Shown in pieces: positions 55,734 to 63,907 of a stretch of DNA of 64,000 nt (its first letter is position 1; every line of letters begins with the position of its first letter). The stretch is from CAIWHR01 sp039931775. Its GTDB lineage: Bacteria; Pseudomonadota; Gammaproteobacteria; Burkholderiales; Casimicrobiaceae. The DNA lies in NCBI GenBank assembly GCA_039931775.1, contig JBDTRG010000083.1, positions 1 through 64,000 of the forward strand, given 5' to 3'. A program made the position numbers and the translations under genes. The notes beneath the pieces are model-generated. The model did no database searches. It was not told the origin of the DNA and saw nothing but the letters and a program-made list of their open reading frames with translations.

Positions 55734-56549
55734 ATGAAGGTCGTCATGCCGGTGCTCGTGCTCCTGGTCGCGATCGCCGTCGCGGCCACCGCGGCCTGGT
55801 TCTATGTCGCCTGGTCCTTCAGGGGCGGGGCCGCCGACGGACCGATGGAACAGCGTGCGCTGCCGCCATTCACACGTATCGTCATCGAGGGCTATGCCGA
55901 CGTGACGTTGGTACAGGGCGACGCCGAATCGGTCAGCTACGACGCCCAGTCGCGACCCCAGACGCGGGGACGTGCCGACGTCAAGGACGGTACGCTGACC
56001 ATCGCCAACGACGCCTCGCGAAGCTGGTGGTCGAACTTCTTCGGGGGCGGCGGGCGCCCGGCGCGGGTGACGGTCACCTTTCGTGAACTCGAGGCGATCG
56101 GGGCGGCCGGCGCCGTCAAGCTCCGCGCCGAGCGCCTGACTTCCCAACGGCTCCTGGTATCGGCGTCCGGCGCGACGTCGCTCAAGATCGCCGGCCTCGA
56201 AACCCGGGAACTGGCGGTGAACGGGTCAGGAGCGATGAAGATCGAGCTCGCCGGGCGGGCCACCGAGCAACGGGTCTCCATTTCGGGCGCGGGCGATTAT
56301 CGCGCCGCGGACCTGGTCAGCGAGGACGCGCGCGTGTCGGTCAGCGGCGCGGGCAGGGTCGTGATCCAGGCGGAAAAGACGCTGAAGATCGGCCTTTCCG
56401 GCGCGGGCTCCGTCGAATATCTCGGCAACCCGAAGGTGACGCAGTCGATCAGCGGCGCGGGGCGAGTGAAGAGGCGCGACGCCGCCGAAACCGGTCGCTA
56501 CGTCGCCTACGCATCCGCGACGTCGGTCTCGCCGCCCTCGGGGCCGTAG
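55734..56549 (+). CDS. GIN-domain (DUF2807) membrane-anchored/exported protein
   Basis: A 271-residue protein with an uncleaved or signal-type N-terminal helix (VVMPVLVLLVAIAVAATAAWFYVAW). A repetitive beta-helix-like domain of the DUF2807/GIN type follows: LPPFTRIVIEGYADVTLVQG, then recurring units with VSASGATSLKI, VNGSGAMKIEL, VSISGAGDYRA and VSVSGAGRVVI. The family is found in putative adhesin or surface proteins; function is unproven. GGAGG precedes the ATG. Its stop region overlaps the convergent cupin gene by 43 bases. Confidence 0.82.
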   Translation: MKVVMPVLVLLVAIAVAATAAWFYVAWSFRGGAADGPMEQRALPPFTRIVIEGYADVTLVQGDAESVSYDAQSRPQTRGRADVKDGTLTIANDASRSWWSNFFGGGGRPARVTVTFRELEAIGAAGAVKLRAERLTSQRLLVSASGATSLKIAGLETRELAVNGSGAMKIELAGRATEQRVSISGAGDYRAADLVSEDARVSVSGAGRVVIQAEKTLKIGLSGAGSVEYLGNPKVTQSISGAGRVKRRDAAETGRYVAYASATSVSPPSGP

Positions 56550-56881
56550 AAAAACACCCAGACGAGGAAATCGTCGGTGAAATCCTCGAATCGGTGTACG
56601 ACGCCGGCCTTGACGAACAGCACGTCCGGCGCATCGATCGGATGGCGGAGCGCACCGTTGACGAACCATCCGCGACCGCGCGCCACGACATACGTCTCGT
56701 CGCGCGTGTGCGGCTGCTGCAGGTCAGTGCCTCGCGGCGCGTAGAGCTTGACCTGCAGGGTTCCGTGCTCGAAAACGGCCGCGGAGCGCTTGCCGTCGGG
56801 CGTGGGCACCATGGCAGCGGCTTCGCCGAGCGTGATCCGCATGCGCTCGTCGGCGGTGGTATTGGCGGTGAGTTTGCGCAT
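56507..56881 (-). CDS. Cupin-domain protein
   Basis: A 124-residue single-domain cupin. The first motif is seen as QQPHTRDETYVVARGRGWFV (metal-binding H and E positions) and the second as VKAGVVHRFEDFTDDFLVWVFFYG. Likely a small metal-binding enzyme or sensor domain; no substrate can be assigned. The ATG at 56881 gives MRKLTAN; a start at the MRITLGEAAAM methionine is also possible. It is downstream of the 391-residue unknown gene on the same strand, 13 bases apart. Confidence 0.8.
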   Translation of the reverse strand: MRKLTANTTADERMRITLGEAAAMVPTPDGKRSAAVFEHGTLQVKLYAPRGTDLQQPHTRDETYVVARGRGWFVNGALRHPIDAPDVLFVKAGVVHRFEDFTDDFLVWVFFYGPEGGETDVADA

Positions 56882-56894
56882 CGGAGCAGGTACG

Positions 56895-58070
56895 TCAATG
56901 CAAGGTGACCTGGGCGCCGTCGGGAATCGTATCCGGCTTGAACAGCAACGGCAAGCCGGAGCCCGCCACGCGATCCGCGTGCACGCCGGCCAGCGCACGG
57001 ATGTCCGTTACCCGACAATCGCGAACGAGATCGACCAGCATCGACGCGACATCGCCGACGCGGTCGAGCGGATAGAGCGGGCAGCGAAATCCTTCGGCGG
57101 CGCGCGGATCGAACGGCGACGACAGGGAAAGGCGAAGTTCTCCTCCGCCGGGCGCATCCGGTGCCCGATGCGCGCTGATGACGGCGGTGGGTTCGCCAAC
57201 GCTCCCGCGAAATCGGCGAATGGCGTTGCTCGCAAAGAGCTGCGCCGACACTTCACGTTGCGCGGCGCGACCGGCCGACACCGCGGGCATCGGCCGCTGC
57301 GGCGCGCGCGGCAGCGCGAGCACCGACACGCCGTCGACGCCGAGCGCACGCGCGAGCTCGCGCGCGAACGGAATGCCCCACTTGCCGACTTCGGTATCGG
57401 CCAGAAGGTCGACCCCCGGTTTCGCGATTGCGGTGCCGACGAGAAAGCGCAAATGCACCGCTTCGCTTCCCGAGTGCAAGGCGAGCGGCGCGGGTGAGAG
57501 TGCCCGAGGAGGCAATTTCGCACCCGGCGGGAACGCATCGGGCAAACGCGTCCAAGCGCGTATCTCCGGCAGCCGCGCAATGTCGATCGCCTCCGCGGCG
57601 ACCAGCACGTTCGCGAGCGCGAAGGTCCGGTTGCCCTTGAGCGCGCCGAATTCGCCGAGAATGCCCGCCAGTTTCTCCGGATCGCCGATCACACCCGACA
57701 GCGCGCCTCGGGTATCCGGGTCCGCCGCTGCCACGACGACAACGACCGGCAGCGCGAACACCGTGACGGCGATGGCGGCGCCTTCGGCGAGGAGAGCGTC
57801 GCTCCACGCGGCATCGAGCGCGCGCCACAGGTGCCGCGTCACCGCGACCGACGGCGCACCGTCGAGCGCCATGGCAAGCGCCGTGCCGTCGCCGGCGAGT
57901 CGGCGCATCAACACCTCGCGCAATTCCCGGTCGATCGCGTCGGAGCCCTGCCGGGTTTCCGCGGCGAGACTTGCCTCGGCCAGCGCGTGAAGTTCACGCA
58001 TCGCCGCCGGCGCGGACGCCGGATCCGCAAACGTCCGGGGGTCGGGAACCGCGAGACCGGTGTCACGCAT
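56895..58070 (-). CDS. Conserved-looking protein of unknown function (391 residues)
   Basis: I recognise no family. The protein is soluble-looking: an N-terminal helical part (SAPAAMRELHALAEASLAAE and DAIDRELREVLMRRL), a hydrophobic core segment (GAAIAVTVFALPVVVVVAA, about 98-116), and long Ala/Pro-rich mixed regions. Internal features include REVSAQLFASNAIRRFRGSVG and HRAPDAPGGGELRLSLSSPF. Base composition and codon pattern agree with neighbouring genes, so it is probably coding. It overlaps the small frame upstream by eight bases. Confidence 0.65.
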   Translation of the reverse strand: MRDTGLAVPDPRTFADPASAPAAMRELHALAEASLAAETRQGSDAIDRELREVLMRRLAGDGTALAMALDGAPSVAVTRHLWRALDAAWSDALLAEGAAIAVTVFALPVVVVVAAADPDTRGALSGVIGDPEKLAGILGEFGALKGNRTFALANVLVAAEAIDIARLPEIRAWTRLPDAFPPGAKLPPRALSPAPLALHSGSEAVHLRFLVGTAIAKPGVDLLADTEVGKWGIPFARELARALGVDGVSVLALPRAPQRPMPAVSAGRAAQREVSAQLFASNAIRRFRGSVGEPTAVISAHRAPDAPGGGELRLSLSSPFDPRAAEGFRCPLYPLDRVGDVASMLVDLVRDCRVTDIRALAGVHADRVAGSGLPLLFKPDTIPDGAQVTLH

Positions 58071-58236
58071 CGCCCGCTTCGTCCTGGAGTTCGCCGTTCC
58101 ATCGATCCGGATCCGGACTTGCGTTGCCGCAGTGGTAGCAGCGCGTCACCTTCTCCCGCACCACCGCAACGGCTCCCCGACGCATTGCGAGCAGCGTGTC
58201 CGCAACGGCTTCTCCGGAAGCGAATGGAGTCGGCAT
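58063..58236 (-). CDS. 57-residue reading frame with a CxxC motif
   Basis: A short frame starting MPTPFASGEAVADTLLAMRR and ending CYHCGNASPDPDRWNGELQD then EAGDA. The CYHCG pair resembles the opening of zinc-ribbon or metal-binding domains (for example the N-terminus of CcoI-type ATPases), but the rest is absent. Its stop overlaps the next gene's start (ATGCGTGA), typical of coupled genes. No upstream Shine-Dalgarno is obvious. It could be a small zinc protein or a non-coding frame. Confidence 0.4.
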   Translation of the reverse strand: MPTPFASGEAVADTLLAMRRGAVAVVREKVTRCYHCGNASPDPDRWNGELQDEAGDA

Positions 58237-58384
58237 CCGTCGGAATCTACGGCACGCCCGTTCGCCGGGTCAATCGGAATAGAGGCCCCACGCGGCCTCT
58301 CGCCGCCCGCCTTTGATCCCGGTCAACGCGCGTACAATCGTTTCCTCCGAACATCAATGCATCACGTCGATTCGAGGAGTCAAC

Positions 58385-58828
58385 ATGTACAAGAACCTGC
58401 TGGTAGCGACCGACGGATCCAAGCTTTCCGACAAGGCGGTGGCCCACGCGGTCGAACTCGCGCAAGCGGTCGGTTCCACGCTCACGGCGTTCTACGCCGC
58501 GCCCGACTATCCGATGCCGGCCTATGCGGACGGCGTCGTCTACGAGCCCGTTTCGCGCAAGGAGTACGCGAAGCTCTCGGCGCAGGATGCGGAAAAGATC
58601 CTGGGCCGTGCTGCCGCGAAGGCCAAGTCCGCGGGCGTCGAATGCAAGACCGCGTTCGCAATCGCCGCGGCGCCGTGGGAGGCGATCCTCGCCGCGGCGA
58701 AAAAGAACAAGGCCGACGCGATCGTGATGGCGTCGCACGGCCGGCGCGGCCTCTCGGCCGTGCTGCTCGGCAGCGAGACCCAAAAGGTGCTGACCCACAG
58801 CAAGCTGCCGATCATCGTCGTGCGCTGA
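58385..58828 (+). CDS. Universal stress protein (UspA family)
   Basis: A 147-residue single Usp domain. It begins MYKNLLVATDGSKLSDKAV and carries the ATP-binding motif G-x2-G-x9-G-S in SHGRRGLSAVLLGSETQKVL, so it belongs to the ATP-binding subgroup. Usp proteins accumulate during starvation or stress; the precise role differs. GAGGAG precedes the ATG. A TACAAT -10-like box (58333-58338) lies about 45 bases upstream. It is monocistronic, with GC-rich hairpins after it but no U-run. Confidence 0.92.
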   Translation: MYKNLLVATDGSKLSDKAVAHAVELAQAVGSTLTAFYAAPDYPMPAYADGVVYEPVSRKEYAKLSAQDAEKILGRAAAKAKSAGVECKTAFAIAAAPWEAILAAAKKNKADAIVMASHGRRGLSAVLLGSETQKVLTHSKLPIIVVR

Positions 58829-59001
58829 ATCGACCGACACAATAGAGGCACCTGCCGCCTCGCGGCGGGCAGGCTTCAGGGTCCTCAGAAGGCGCCGTCG
58901 CGGCGCCTTCGTCATTTCGGGTCGCGGCCCGCGATGCCCGTCGCGCGCCTCGAACGTGACGTTCGGGTTACAATCAACTTTTCCCTAACAAAAACAGCAC
59001 C

Positions 59002-60732
59002 ATGCGCGTTTCCCGATTCCTGCTCTCGACACTCAAGGAAGCCCCCGCCGAGGCGGACCTCGTCAGCCACCGGCTGATGCTTCGCGCCGGCATGATCAAG
59101 CGCCTCGCCGCCGGCATCTACACGTGGATGCCGCTCGGCGTTCGCGTGCTGCGCAAGGTCGAGGCGATCGTGCGCGAAGAAATGAACCGCTCGGGCGCCA
59201 TCGAACTGCTGATGCCGGTCGTGCAACCGGCGGAGCTGTGGCAGGAGACCGGACGCTGGGGCAAGTACGGTCCGGAGTTGCTGCGCCTCAAAGACCGCCA
59301 CGAGCGCGACTTCATCGTCCAGCCGACCTCCGAGGAGGTCATCACCGACATCGCGCGGAAGGAACTGAAGAGCTACAAGCAGCTTCCGCTGAACCTCTAT
59401 CACATCCAGACCAAGTTCCGTGACGAGGTGCGGCCGCGGTTCGGCGTGATGCGCTCGCGCGAGTTCGTGATGAAGGACGCGTACTCGTTCGACGTCGACA
59501 AGCCCGCGATGCTCAGGTCCTACCAGGTGATGTACGACGCCTACGCGCGCATATTCGGGCGGATGGGACTCAAGTTTCGCGCGGTCGCCGCCGACACCGG
59601 CCAGATCGGCGGCAGCGCATCGCACGAATTCCAGGTGCTCGCCGATTCGGGCGAAGACGCGATCGCGTGGTGTCCGGCGTCGGATTACGCGGCCAACGTC
59701 GAGCTCGCCGAAGCGGTTGCGCTCGGCCCGGCGCGCCCTGCATCGGCGGAACCGATGCAGAAGATTCCGACGCCGGGAAAGGCGACCTGCGCGGAGGTCG
59801 CGCAACTCCTCGGCCTGCCGCTCGCGCGGACGATCAAGTGCATCATGCTCGCGACCGAAGCCGAGGGGCAGCCGGCACGGGTGTGGATGCTGCTGATCCG
59901 CGGCGATCACGCGCTGAACGAGATCAAGGTCACCAAGATTGCCGGCCTTGGCAAATTCCGCTGGGCGAGCGAGGCCGAGATCGTCGGCGCGACCGGCTGC
60001 AACCCCGGCTACCTCGGTCCCGTCGGCATTTCGAAGGACCTGCCGCTGATCGTGGATCGGACGGTGGCGGTGATGGCGGATTTCATCTGCGGGGCCAACG
60101 AGCGCGACTTCCATTTGAGGGGCGTCAATTTCGGACGCGATTGCCGCGAGCCCGACCTTGTGGCCGACCTCCGCAATGTCGTCGCCGGCGACCCGTCGCC
60201 CGATGGTCTGGGCACGCTCGAAATCATCCGCGGCATCGAAGTCGGCCACGTCTTCGCGCTGGGCGACGTCTACTCGAAGGCCATGGGTGCAACCTTTCTC
60301 GACGCCGGCGGTCAATCGCAGGTCATGGAGATGGGCTGCTACGGGATCGGCATCACCCGCGTCGTCGCCGCCGCCATCGAGCAGAACCACGACGCCCGGG
60401 GCATCATCTGGCCCGAACCGCTGGCGCCGTTCAGCGTGGCGATCGCCGCTGTGGGCTACGACCGCAACGACGCCGTCCGGGCGCTTGCCGACCGGCTCCA
60501 CGACGAGCTCGACGCGGCGGGGGTGGACGTGCTTCTCGACGACCGCGGCGAGCGTCCTGGCGCGATGTTTGCTGATATCGAGCTGATCGGCGTTCCCCAC
60601 CGCATCACGATCGGCGATCGGGGCCTCAAATCGGGCCAGGTCGAGTATCAGGCGCGGCGGGACGCGGCGCCGACGCCGGTAGCCGTCGGCGAGATTGCGA
60701 CATTCATCAAGGGAAAGCTCACGGTTCGATGA
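59002..60732 (+). CDS. proS: Prolyl-tRNA synthetase
   Basis: ProRS of the bacterial type with an inserted editing domain, 576 residues. Class II motifs are visible: motif 1 around LRKVEAIVREEMNRSGA, motif 2 FRDEVRPRFGVMRSREFVMKD, and motif 3 MGCYGIGITRVVAA. The INS (YbaK-like) editing domain lies about 230-380, and an anticodon-binding domain is at the C-terminus. A GGTTACAAT -10-like sequence (58966-58974) precedes it. It overlaps the lytic transglycosylase gene as ATGA. Confidence 0.96.
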   Translation: MRVSRFLLSTLKEAPAEADLVSHRLMLRAGMIKRLAAGIYTWMPLGVRVLRKVEAIVREEMNRSGAIELLMPVVQPAELWQETGRWGKYGPELLRLKDRHERDFIVQPTSEEVITDIARKELKSYKQLPLNLYHIQTKFRDEVRPRFGVMRSREFVMKDAYSFDVDKPAMLRSYQVMYDAYARIFGRMGLKFRAVAADTGQIGGSASHEFQVLADSGEDAIAWCPASDYAANVELAEAVALGPARPASAEPMQKIPTPGKATCAEVAQLLGLPLARTIKCIMLATEAEGQPARVWMLLIRGDHALNEIKVTKIAGLGKFRWASEAEIVGATGCNPGYLGPVGISKDLPLIVDRTVAVMADFICGANERDFHLRGVNFGRDCREPDLVADLRNVVAGDPSPDGLGTLEIIRGIEVGHVFALGDVYSKAMGATFLDAGGQSQVMEMGCYGIGITRVVAAAIEQNHDARGIIWPEPLAPFSVAIAAVGYDRNDAVRALADRLHDELDAAGVDVLLDDRGERPGAMFADIELIGVPHRITIGDRGLKSGQVEYQARRDAAPTPVAVGEIATFIKGKLTVR

Positions 60733-61397
60733 ACGGTTTTGGCCCAAGACGGCATCGCTTCGGCCTCGCGATCGCGGCCATGGCCATGGCCGTGCTCGGC
60801 TTGGCCCCGGCTCCGGCGTTCGCCGGCGCCCAGGTCGAGGAAAAGCTCGCGCAGTCCGTCGTCCACGGACTCCAGCGCTCGATCGCCGATAACCCGGTGC
60901 CGACGAACTACGCGAATCAGGCCGCCGTGCGTCCGTGGATCGACGAGATGTCGCGGCGGCTCGCGCCGAGGCTCGCGGACGCGCGGACGCGCGAGGAATT
61001 CATCGCCACGGTCCACTACGAGGCGACCCGTGCGGGTCTCGACCCGCAGCTCGTGCTCGGCGTGATCCAGTACGAAAGCGCGTTCCGAAAATATGCGATA
61101 TCGTCGGCGGACGCGCGCGGCTTCATGCAGGTGATGCCGTTCTGGACCAGGCTCATCGGCACGCAGGAGCACAACCTCTTTCACCTGCGCACCAACCTTC
61201 GCTACGGCTGCGTGATCCTGCGCTTCTATCTCGACACCGAGAAAGGCGACCTCTTCCGCGCGCTCGGCCGCTACAACGGCAGCCTCGGCCGACCGGAATA
61301 TCCCGACGCCGTGCTGGCGACGATGAACCGCAACTGGCTGTACACGCCGGTGAGCGCCCCGAAGTTCGGCGCGCTCTCCGCACCGACGGTGCGGTGA
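60729..61397 (+). CDS. Lytic transglycosylase (SLT domain)
   Basis: A 222-residue exported peptidoglycan lytic transglycosylase. The signal peptide is FGLAIAAMAMAVLGLAPAPAF followed by an Ala-Gly junction. The SLT domain has the catalytic glutamate in LGVIQYESAFRKYAIS, the conserved GFMQVMPFW, and the YNGS motif in ALGRYNGSLGRPEYPDAVL. It cleaves glycan strands giving 1,6-anhydro ends. Overlaps with proS (ATGA) and gluQ (GTGA) make a coupled trio. Confidence 0.92.
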   Translation: MNGFGPRRHRFGLAIAAMAMAVLGLAPAPAFAGAQVEEKLAQSVVHGLQRSIADNPVPTNYANQAAVRPWIDEMSRRLAPRLADARTREEFIATVHYEATRAGLDPQLVLGVIQYESAFRKYAISSADARGFMQVMPFWTRLIGTQEHNLFHLRTNLRYGCVILRFYLDTEKGDLFRALGRYNGSLGRPEYPDAVLATMNRNWLYTPVSAPKFGALSAPTVR

Positions 61398-62353
61398 ACG
61401 CGGGGTCGGATTCATCCGCGCCGCACTACCGCGGCCGCTTCGCCCCGTCCCCCACAGGGCCGCTGCACTTCGGTTCGCTCGTCGCGGCGATCGCGAGCTG
61501 CTGCGATGCGCGTGCGTCGGGCGGACAATGGCTGGTCCGCATCGAGGATGTCGACCTTCCGCGATCGCGTCCGGGAGCGCAATCCTCGATTCTGGCGACG
61601 CTCGAACGCTACGGTTTCGCGTGGGACGGCGAAGTAGCGAGCCAATCCGGGCGCACCGCGCACTATGCATCGGCCATCGAGCAGCTCCGCGCGCGGGGCC
61701 ATGTTTACGAATGCGCCTGCGCGCGACGCGAGCTCGAGACGGCGCCGCTCGCGGCCAACGGCGAGCGCGTCTATCCGGGCACCTGCCGCGATGGCATACC
61801 CCCGAATCGAATCGGCAATCCGCAGCGCGCGTGGCGCGTGCGCGTCGGCAACGAGCGAATAGCGTATCGCGACAGACTGCAGGGCGTGCAAGCACAGGAT
61901 CTCGCACGGGACGTCGGCGATTTCGTCGTCCGGCGCGCCGATGGCCTGCACGCCTACCAGCTGGCGGTCGTCGTCGACGACGCGCTGCAGAACGTCACGC
62001 ACGTGGTGCGCGGCGCCGATCTCATGGCATCGACGCCGCGACAGATCCTGCTGCAGCGCCTGCTCGGATTGCCCGAACCGTCGTACCTGCACACGCCGAT
62101 TGCGATCAACGCCGCGGGCGAAAAGCTCTCGAAGCAAACGCATGCGACCGCGCTTCCCGACGACCCGCTTCCGGCGCTCGGTGCCGCATGGCGATTTCTC
62201 GACCAGCCGCGCCCGGAGAGTTCGAGGTTTCCGGCATCCGTCGCCGAATTCTGGTCGTGGGCGATTTCCGCGTGGAGCCCGGCGCGCCTGCCGCCGACCG
62301 CCATGCTTCCGGCGCCGGCGCGGTTCGAAGGGGCCGCGTCCGGAAAGGTATAA
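61394..62353 (+). CDS. gluQ: Glutamyl-Q tRNA(Asp) synthetase GluQ (YadB)
   Basis: This GluRS paralogue attaches glutamate to queuosine in tRNA-Asp. The 319-residue protein has the HIGH-like FAPSPTGPLHFGS, a zinc-ligand cysteine set (YECACARRE and YPGTCR), and the KMSKS-like KLSKQT. It lacks an anticodon-binding domain, as expected. The start is GTG overlapping the previous stop, giving MNAGSDSSAPHYRGRFAPS. The stop TAA overlaps a perfect TATAAT used for the next gene. Confidence 0.94.
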   Translation: MNAGSDSSAPHYRGRFAPSPTGPLHFGSLVAAIASCCDARASGGQWLVRIEDVDLPRSRPGAQSSILATLERYGFAWDGEVASQSGRTAHYASAIEQLRARGHVYECACARRELETAPLAANGERVYPGTCRDGIPPNRIGNPQRAWRVRVGNERIAYRDRLQGVQAQDLARDVGDFVVRRADGLHAYQLAVVVDDALQNVTHVVRGADLMASTPRQILLQRLLGLPEPSYLHTPIAINAAGEKLSKQTHATALPDDPLPALGAAWRFLDQPRPESSRFPASVAEFWSWAISAWSPARLPPTAMLPAPARFEGAASGKV

Positions 62354-62354
62354 T
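62349..62354 (+). promoter_or_regulatory. -10 box for BPH overlapping the gluQ stop
   Basis: A perfect TATAAT lies 61 bases before the BPH start and includes the gluQ stop codon. The -35 region is weak (TTCGAA 19 bases upstream). Confidence 0.45.
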
Positions 62355-62414
62355 CGACGGTTTCTCCGCGGCAGTACGCGCCGCGCCGGCGCGCGCCCTC
62401 TTTCCCGGAAACCC

Positions 62415-62984
62415 ATGACCACTCTCGTTGCCGTTCGCAAGAACGACGAAATCACGATCGCCGCGGATTCCCTGACCACGTTCGGCGACACGCGGCTTTC
62501 CGCGCAGTTCGACCGAAGCTCCGACAAGATCGTCCATTTCAAGGGCACCTACATCGGGCTGTGCGGCAGTGCGGCGCATCAGCTCGTGTTCCAGAGCATG
62601 CTGGCGAAGCAGGGCGATCTCGACTTCTCCGACAAAGCCGCGATCTTCGAAACCTTCCGCAAGCTGCATCCGATCCTCAAGGACCAGCACTTCCTCAACC
62701 CGAAGGAGGAGGAGGACGACCCCTACGAGTCTACGCAGGTGACGGCGCTCATCGCCAACGAGAACGGCATCTTCGGCGTGTATTCGATGCGCGAGGTCTT
62801 CGAGTACACGCAGTTCTGGGCGGTGGGATCGGGTCGCGAGTTCGCGCTGGGCGCGATGCTCGCGCAGTATCCGAAGCTGCGCACGGCTTCGGCCATCGCA
62901 CGGGCAGGCATCGAGGCGGGCGCGACGTTCGACCGCAACTCCGGCTTGCCGATGACCGCCTATACGGTGGCGGTGAAGCGCTGA
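62415..62984 (+). CDS. Bacterial proteasome homologue BPH (HslV/20S-beta-like)
   Basis: A 189-residue Ntn-hydrolase of the proteasome superfamily. After Met removal it starts TTLVAVRKNDEITIAADSLT, with Thr1 as nucleophile and Asp17 in HslV-like register; a lysine in SSDKIVHF is the candidate Lys33 equivalent. The wording matches betaproteobacterial proteasome homologue rather than HslV: no HslU is adjacent and the interior has KEEEDDPYESTQVTALIANE. BPH is known to form double-ring particles, but its unfoldase and substrates are unknown to me. It follows gluQ with its own -10 box and precedes the PaiB-like gene by 22 bases. Confidence 0.88.
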   Translation: MTTLVAVRKNDEITIAADSLTTFGDTRLSAQFDRSSDKIVHFKGTYIGLCGSAAHQLVFQSMLAKQGDLDFSDKAAIFETFRKLHPILKDQHFLNPKEEEDDPYESTQVTALIANENGIFGVYSMREVFEYTQFWAVGSGREFALGAMLAQYPKLRTASAIARAGIEAGATFDRNSGLPMTAYTVAVKR

Positions 62985-63006
62985 GCGACACGGCGGCAGG
63001 CGTCGC

Positions 63007-63639
63007 GTGAGCATCTACGTTCCCGGGCATTTCGCCGCCCACGATCGGGCGATCGCGGCGCGCCTCTTCCACGAGCATCCGTTCGCCACGCTGGTGACGC
63101 CCGGCGGTGCGGAACCGCTCGTCACCCACCTGCCGCTCATCCATTTCGCCGACTGCGAGCCGCACGGAACGCTGCACGGCCACTTTGCGCGGGCGAACCC
63201 GCATGCCGCGGACGCGGAACGCGCCGAATCCCTGGCGATCTTCCATGGCCCGCACGCCTATGTCACGCCGTCCTGGTACACCGACCCCGCCGGCGCGGTG
63301 CCGACATGGAATTACGCGGTCGTGCACGCGCACGGCACGATCGAGCTCGCGAAGGATTCTGCCGAGACGCGCGCTGTCCTCGACCTTCTCATTCAGCGGT
63401 TCGAAGGTTCGCGGAAGGCGCCTTGGGCGATCGGCATGTCCACCGCCAGGCTCACGGCGATGGTCGGCGCGATCGTCGGTTTCCGGATGAAGCTGAAGCG
63501 GATCGACACCAAGCTCAAGTTGTCGCAGAACCGATCGCGCGAGGACCGGGAACGCGTGGCCGCGGGTCTCGACGCCGAAGGCTACGCCGACGCCGGCGCG
63601 ACGGCCGCGTGGATGCGCGCATTGGAAACCGGTTCCTGA
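63007..63639 (+). CDS. PaiB-type FMN-binding negative transcriptional regulator
   Basis: A 210-residue split-barrel flavin-binding protein of the PaiB family: PGHFAAHDRAIAARLFHEHP at the N-terminus, HLPLIHFADCEPHGTLHGHF, AYVTPSWYTDPAGAVPTWNY and the C-terminal LSQNRSREDRERVAAGL. Family members act as repressors or flavin/heme-related proteins; targets are unknown here. The start is GTG, 22 bases after the BPH stop. The gene is complete. Confidence 0.88.
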   Translation: MSIYVPGHFAAHDRAIAARLFHEHPFATLVTPGGAEPLVTHLPLIHFADCEPHGTLHGHFARANPHAADAERAESLAIFHGPHAYVTPSWYTDPAGAVPTWNYAVVHAHGTIELAKDSAETRAVLDLLIQRFEGSRKAPWAIGMSTARLTAMVGAIVGFRMKLKRIDTKLKLSQNRSREDRERVAAGLDAEGYADAGATAAWMRALETGS

Positions 63640-63721
63640 GCGAGGGATCGCGTCGCGTGCCCACCTTGCGCGACGCCGTGCGCCCGCCACCAAACCTGCA
63701 CGCCACCGCGTGGTTCTGGCG

Positions 63722-63898
63722 TCAGCAAAGGCGAAGCGCGGACAGTTCCAGCAACAGATCGGGATTCTGATAGCCGCGCCAGACCACGAACGCCAGCAGC
63801 GTGGCGACGATCAGGCCGACGGAGTGCCAGACTGCGCGCGCCAGGCGACCACGGGCGTGCAGCGAGGGGGTCCCGGAGGGTTCGGCAGCGGCGTCCAC
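63722..63898 (-). CDS. Small single-helix membrane protein (58 residues)
   Basis: The frame reads MDAAAEPSGTPSLHARGRLA and continues with one membrane helix (WHSVGLIVATLLAFVVWRGY) and the tail QNPDLLLELSALRLC. The GYQNPDLLLELSALRLC ending looks like a short conserved protein seen in betaproteobacteria, but I cannot name it. GTG start; no clear Shine-Dalgarno. It begins 9 bases after the stop of the next upstream gene, so it is probably the second gene of an operon cut by the window. Confidence 0.55.
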   Translation of the reverse strand: MDAAAEPSGTPSLHARGRLARAVWHSVGLIVATLLAFVVWRGYQNPDLLLELSALRLC

Positions 63899-63907
63899 AC
63901 GCGAAGA

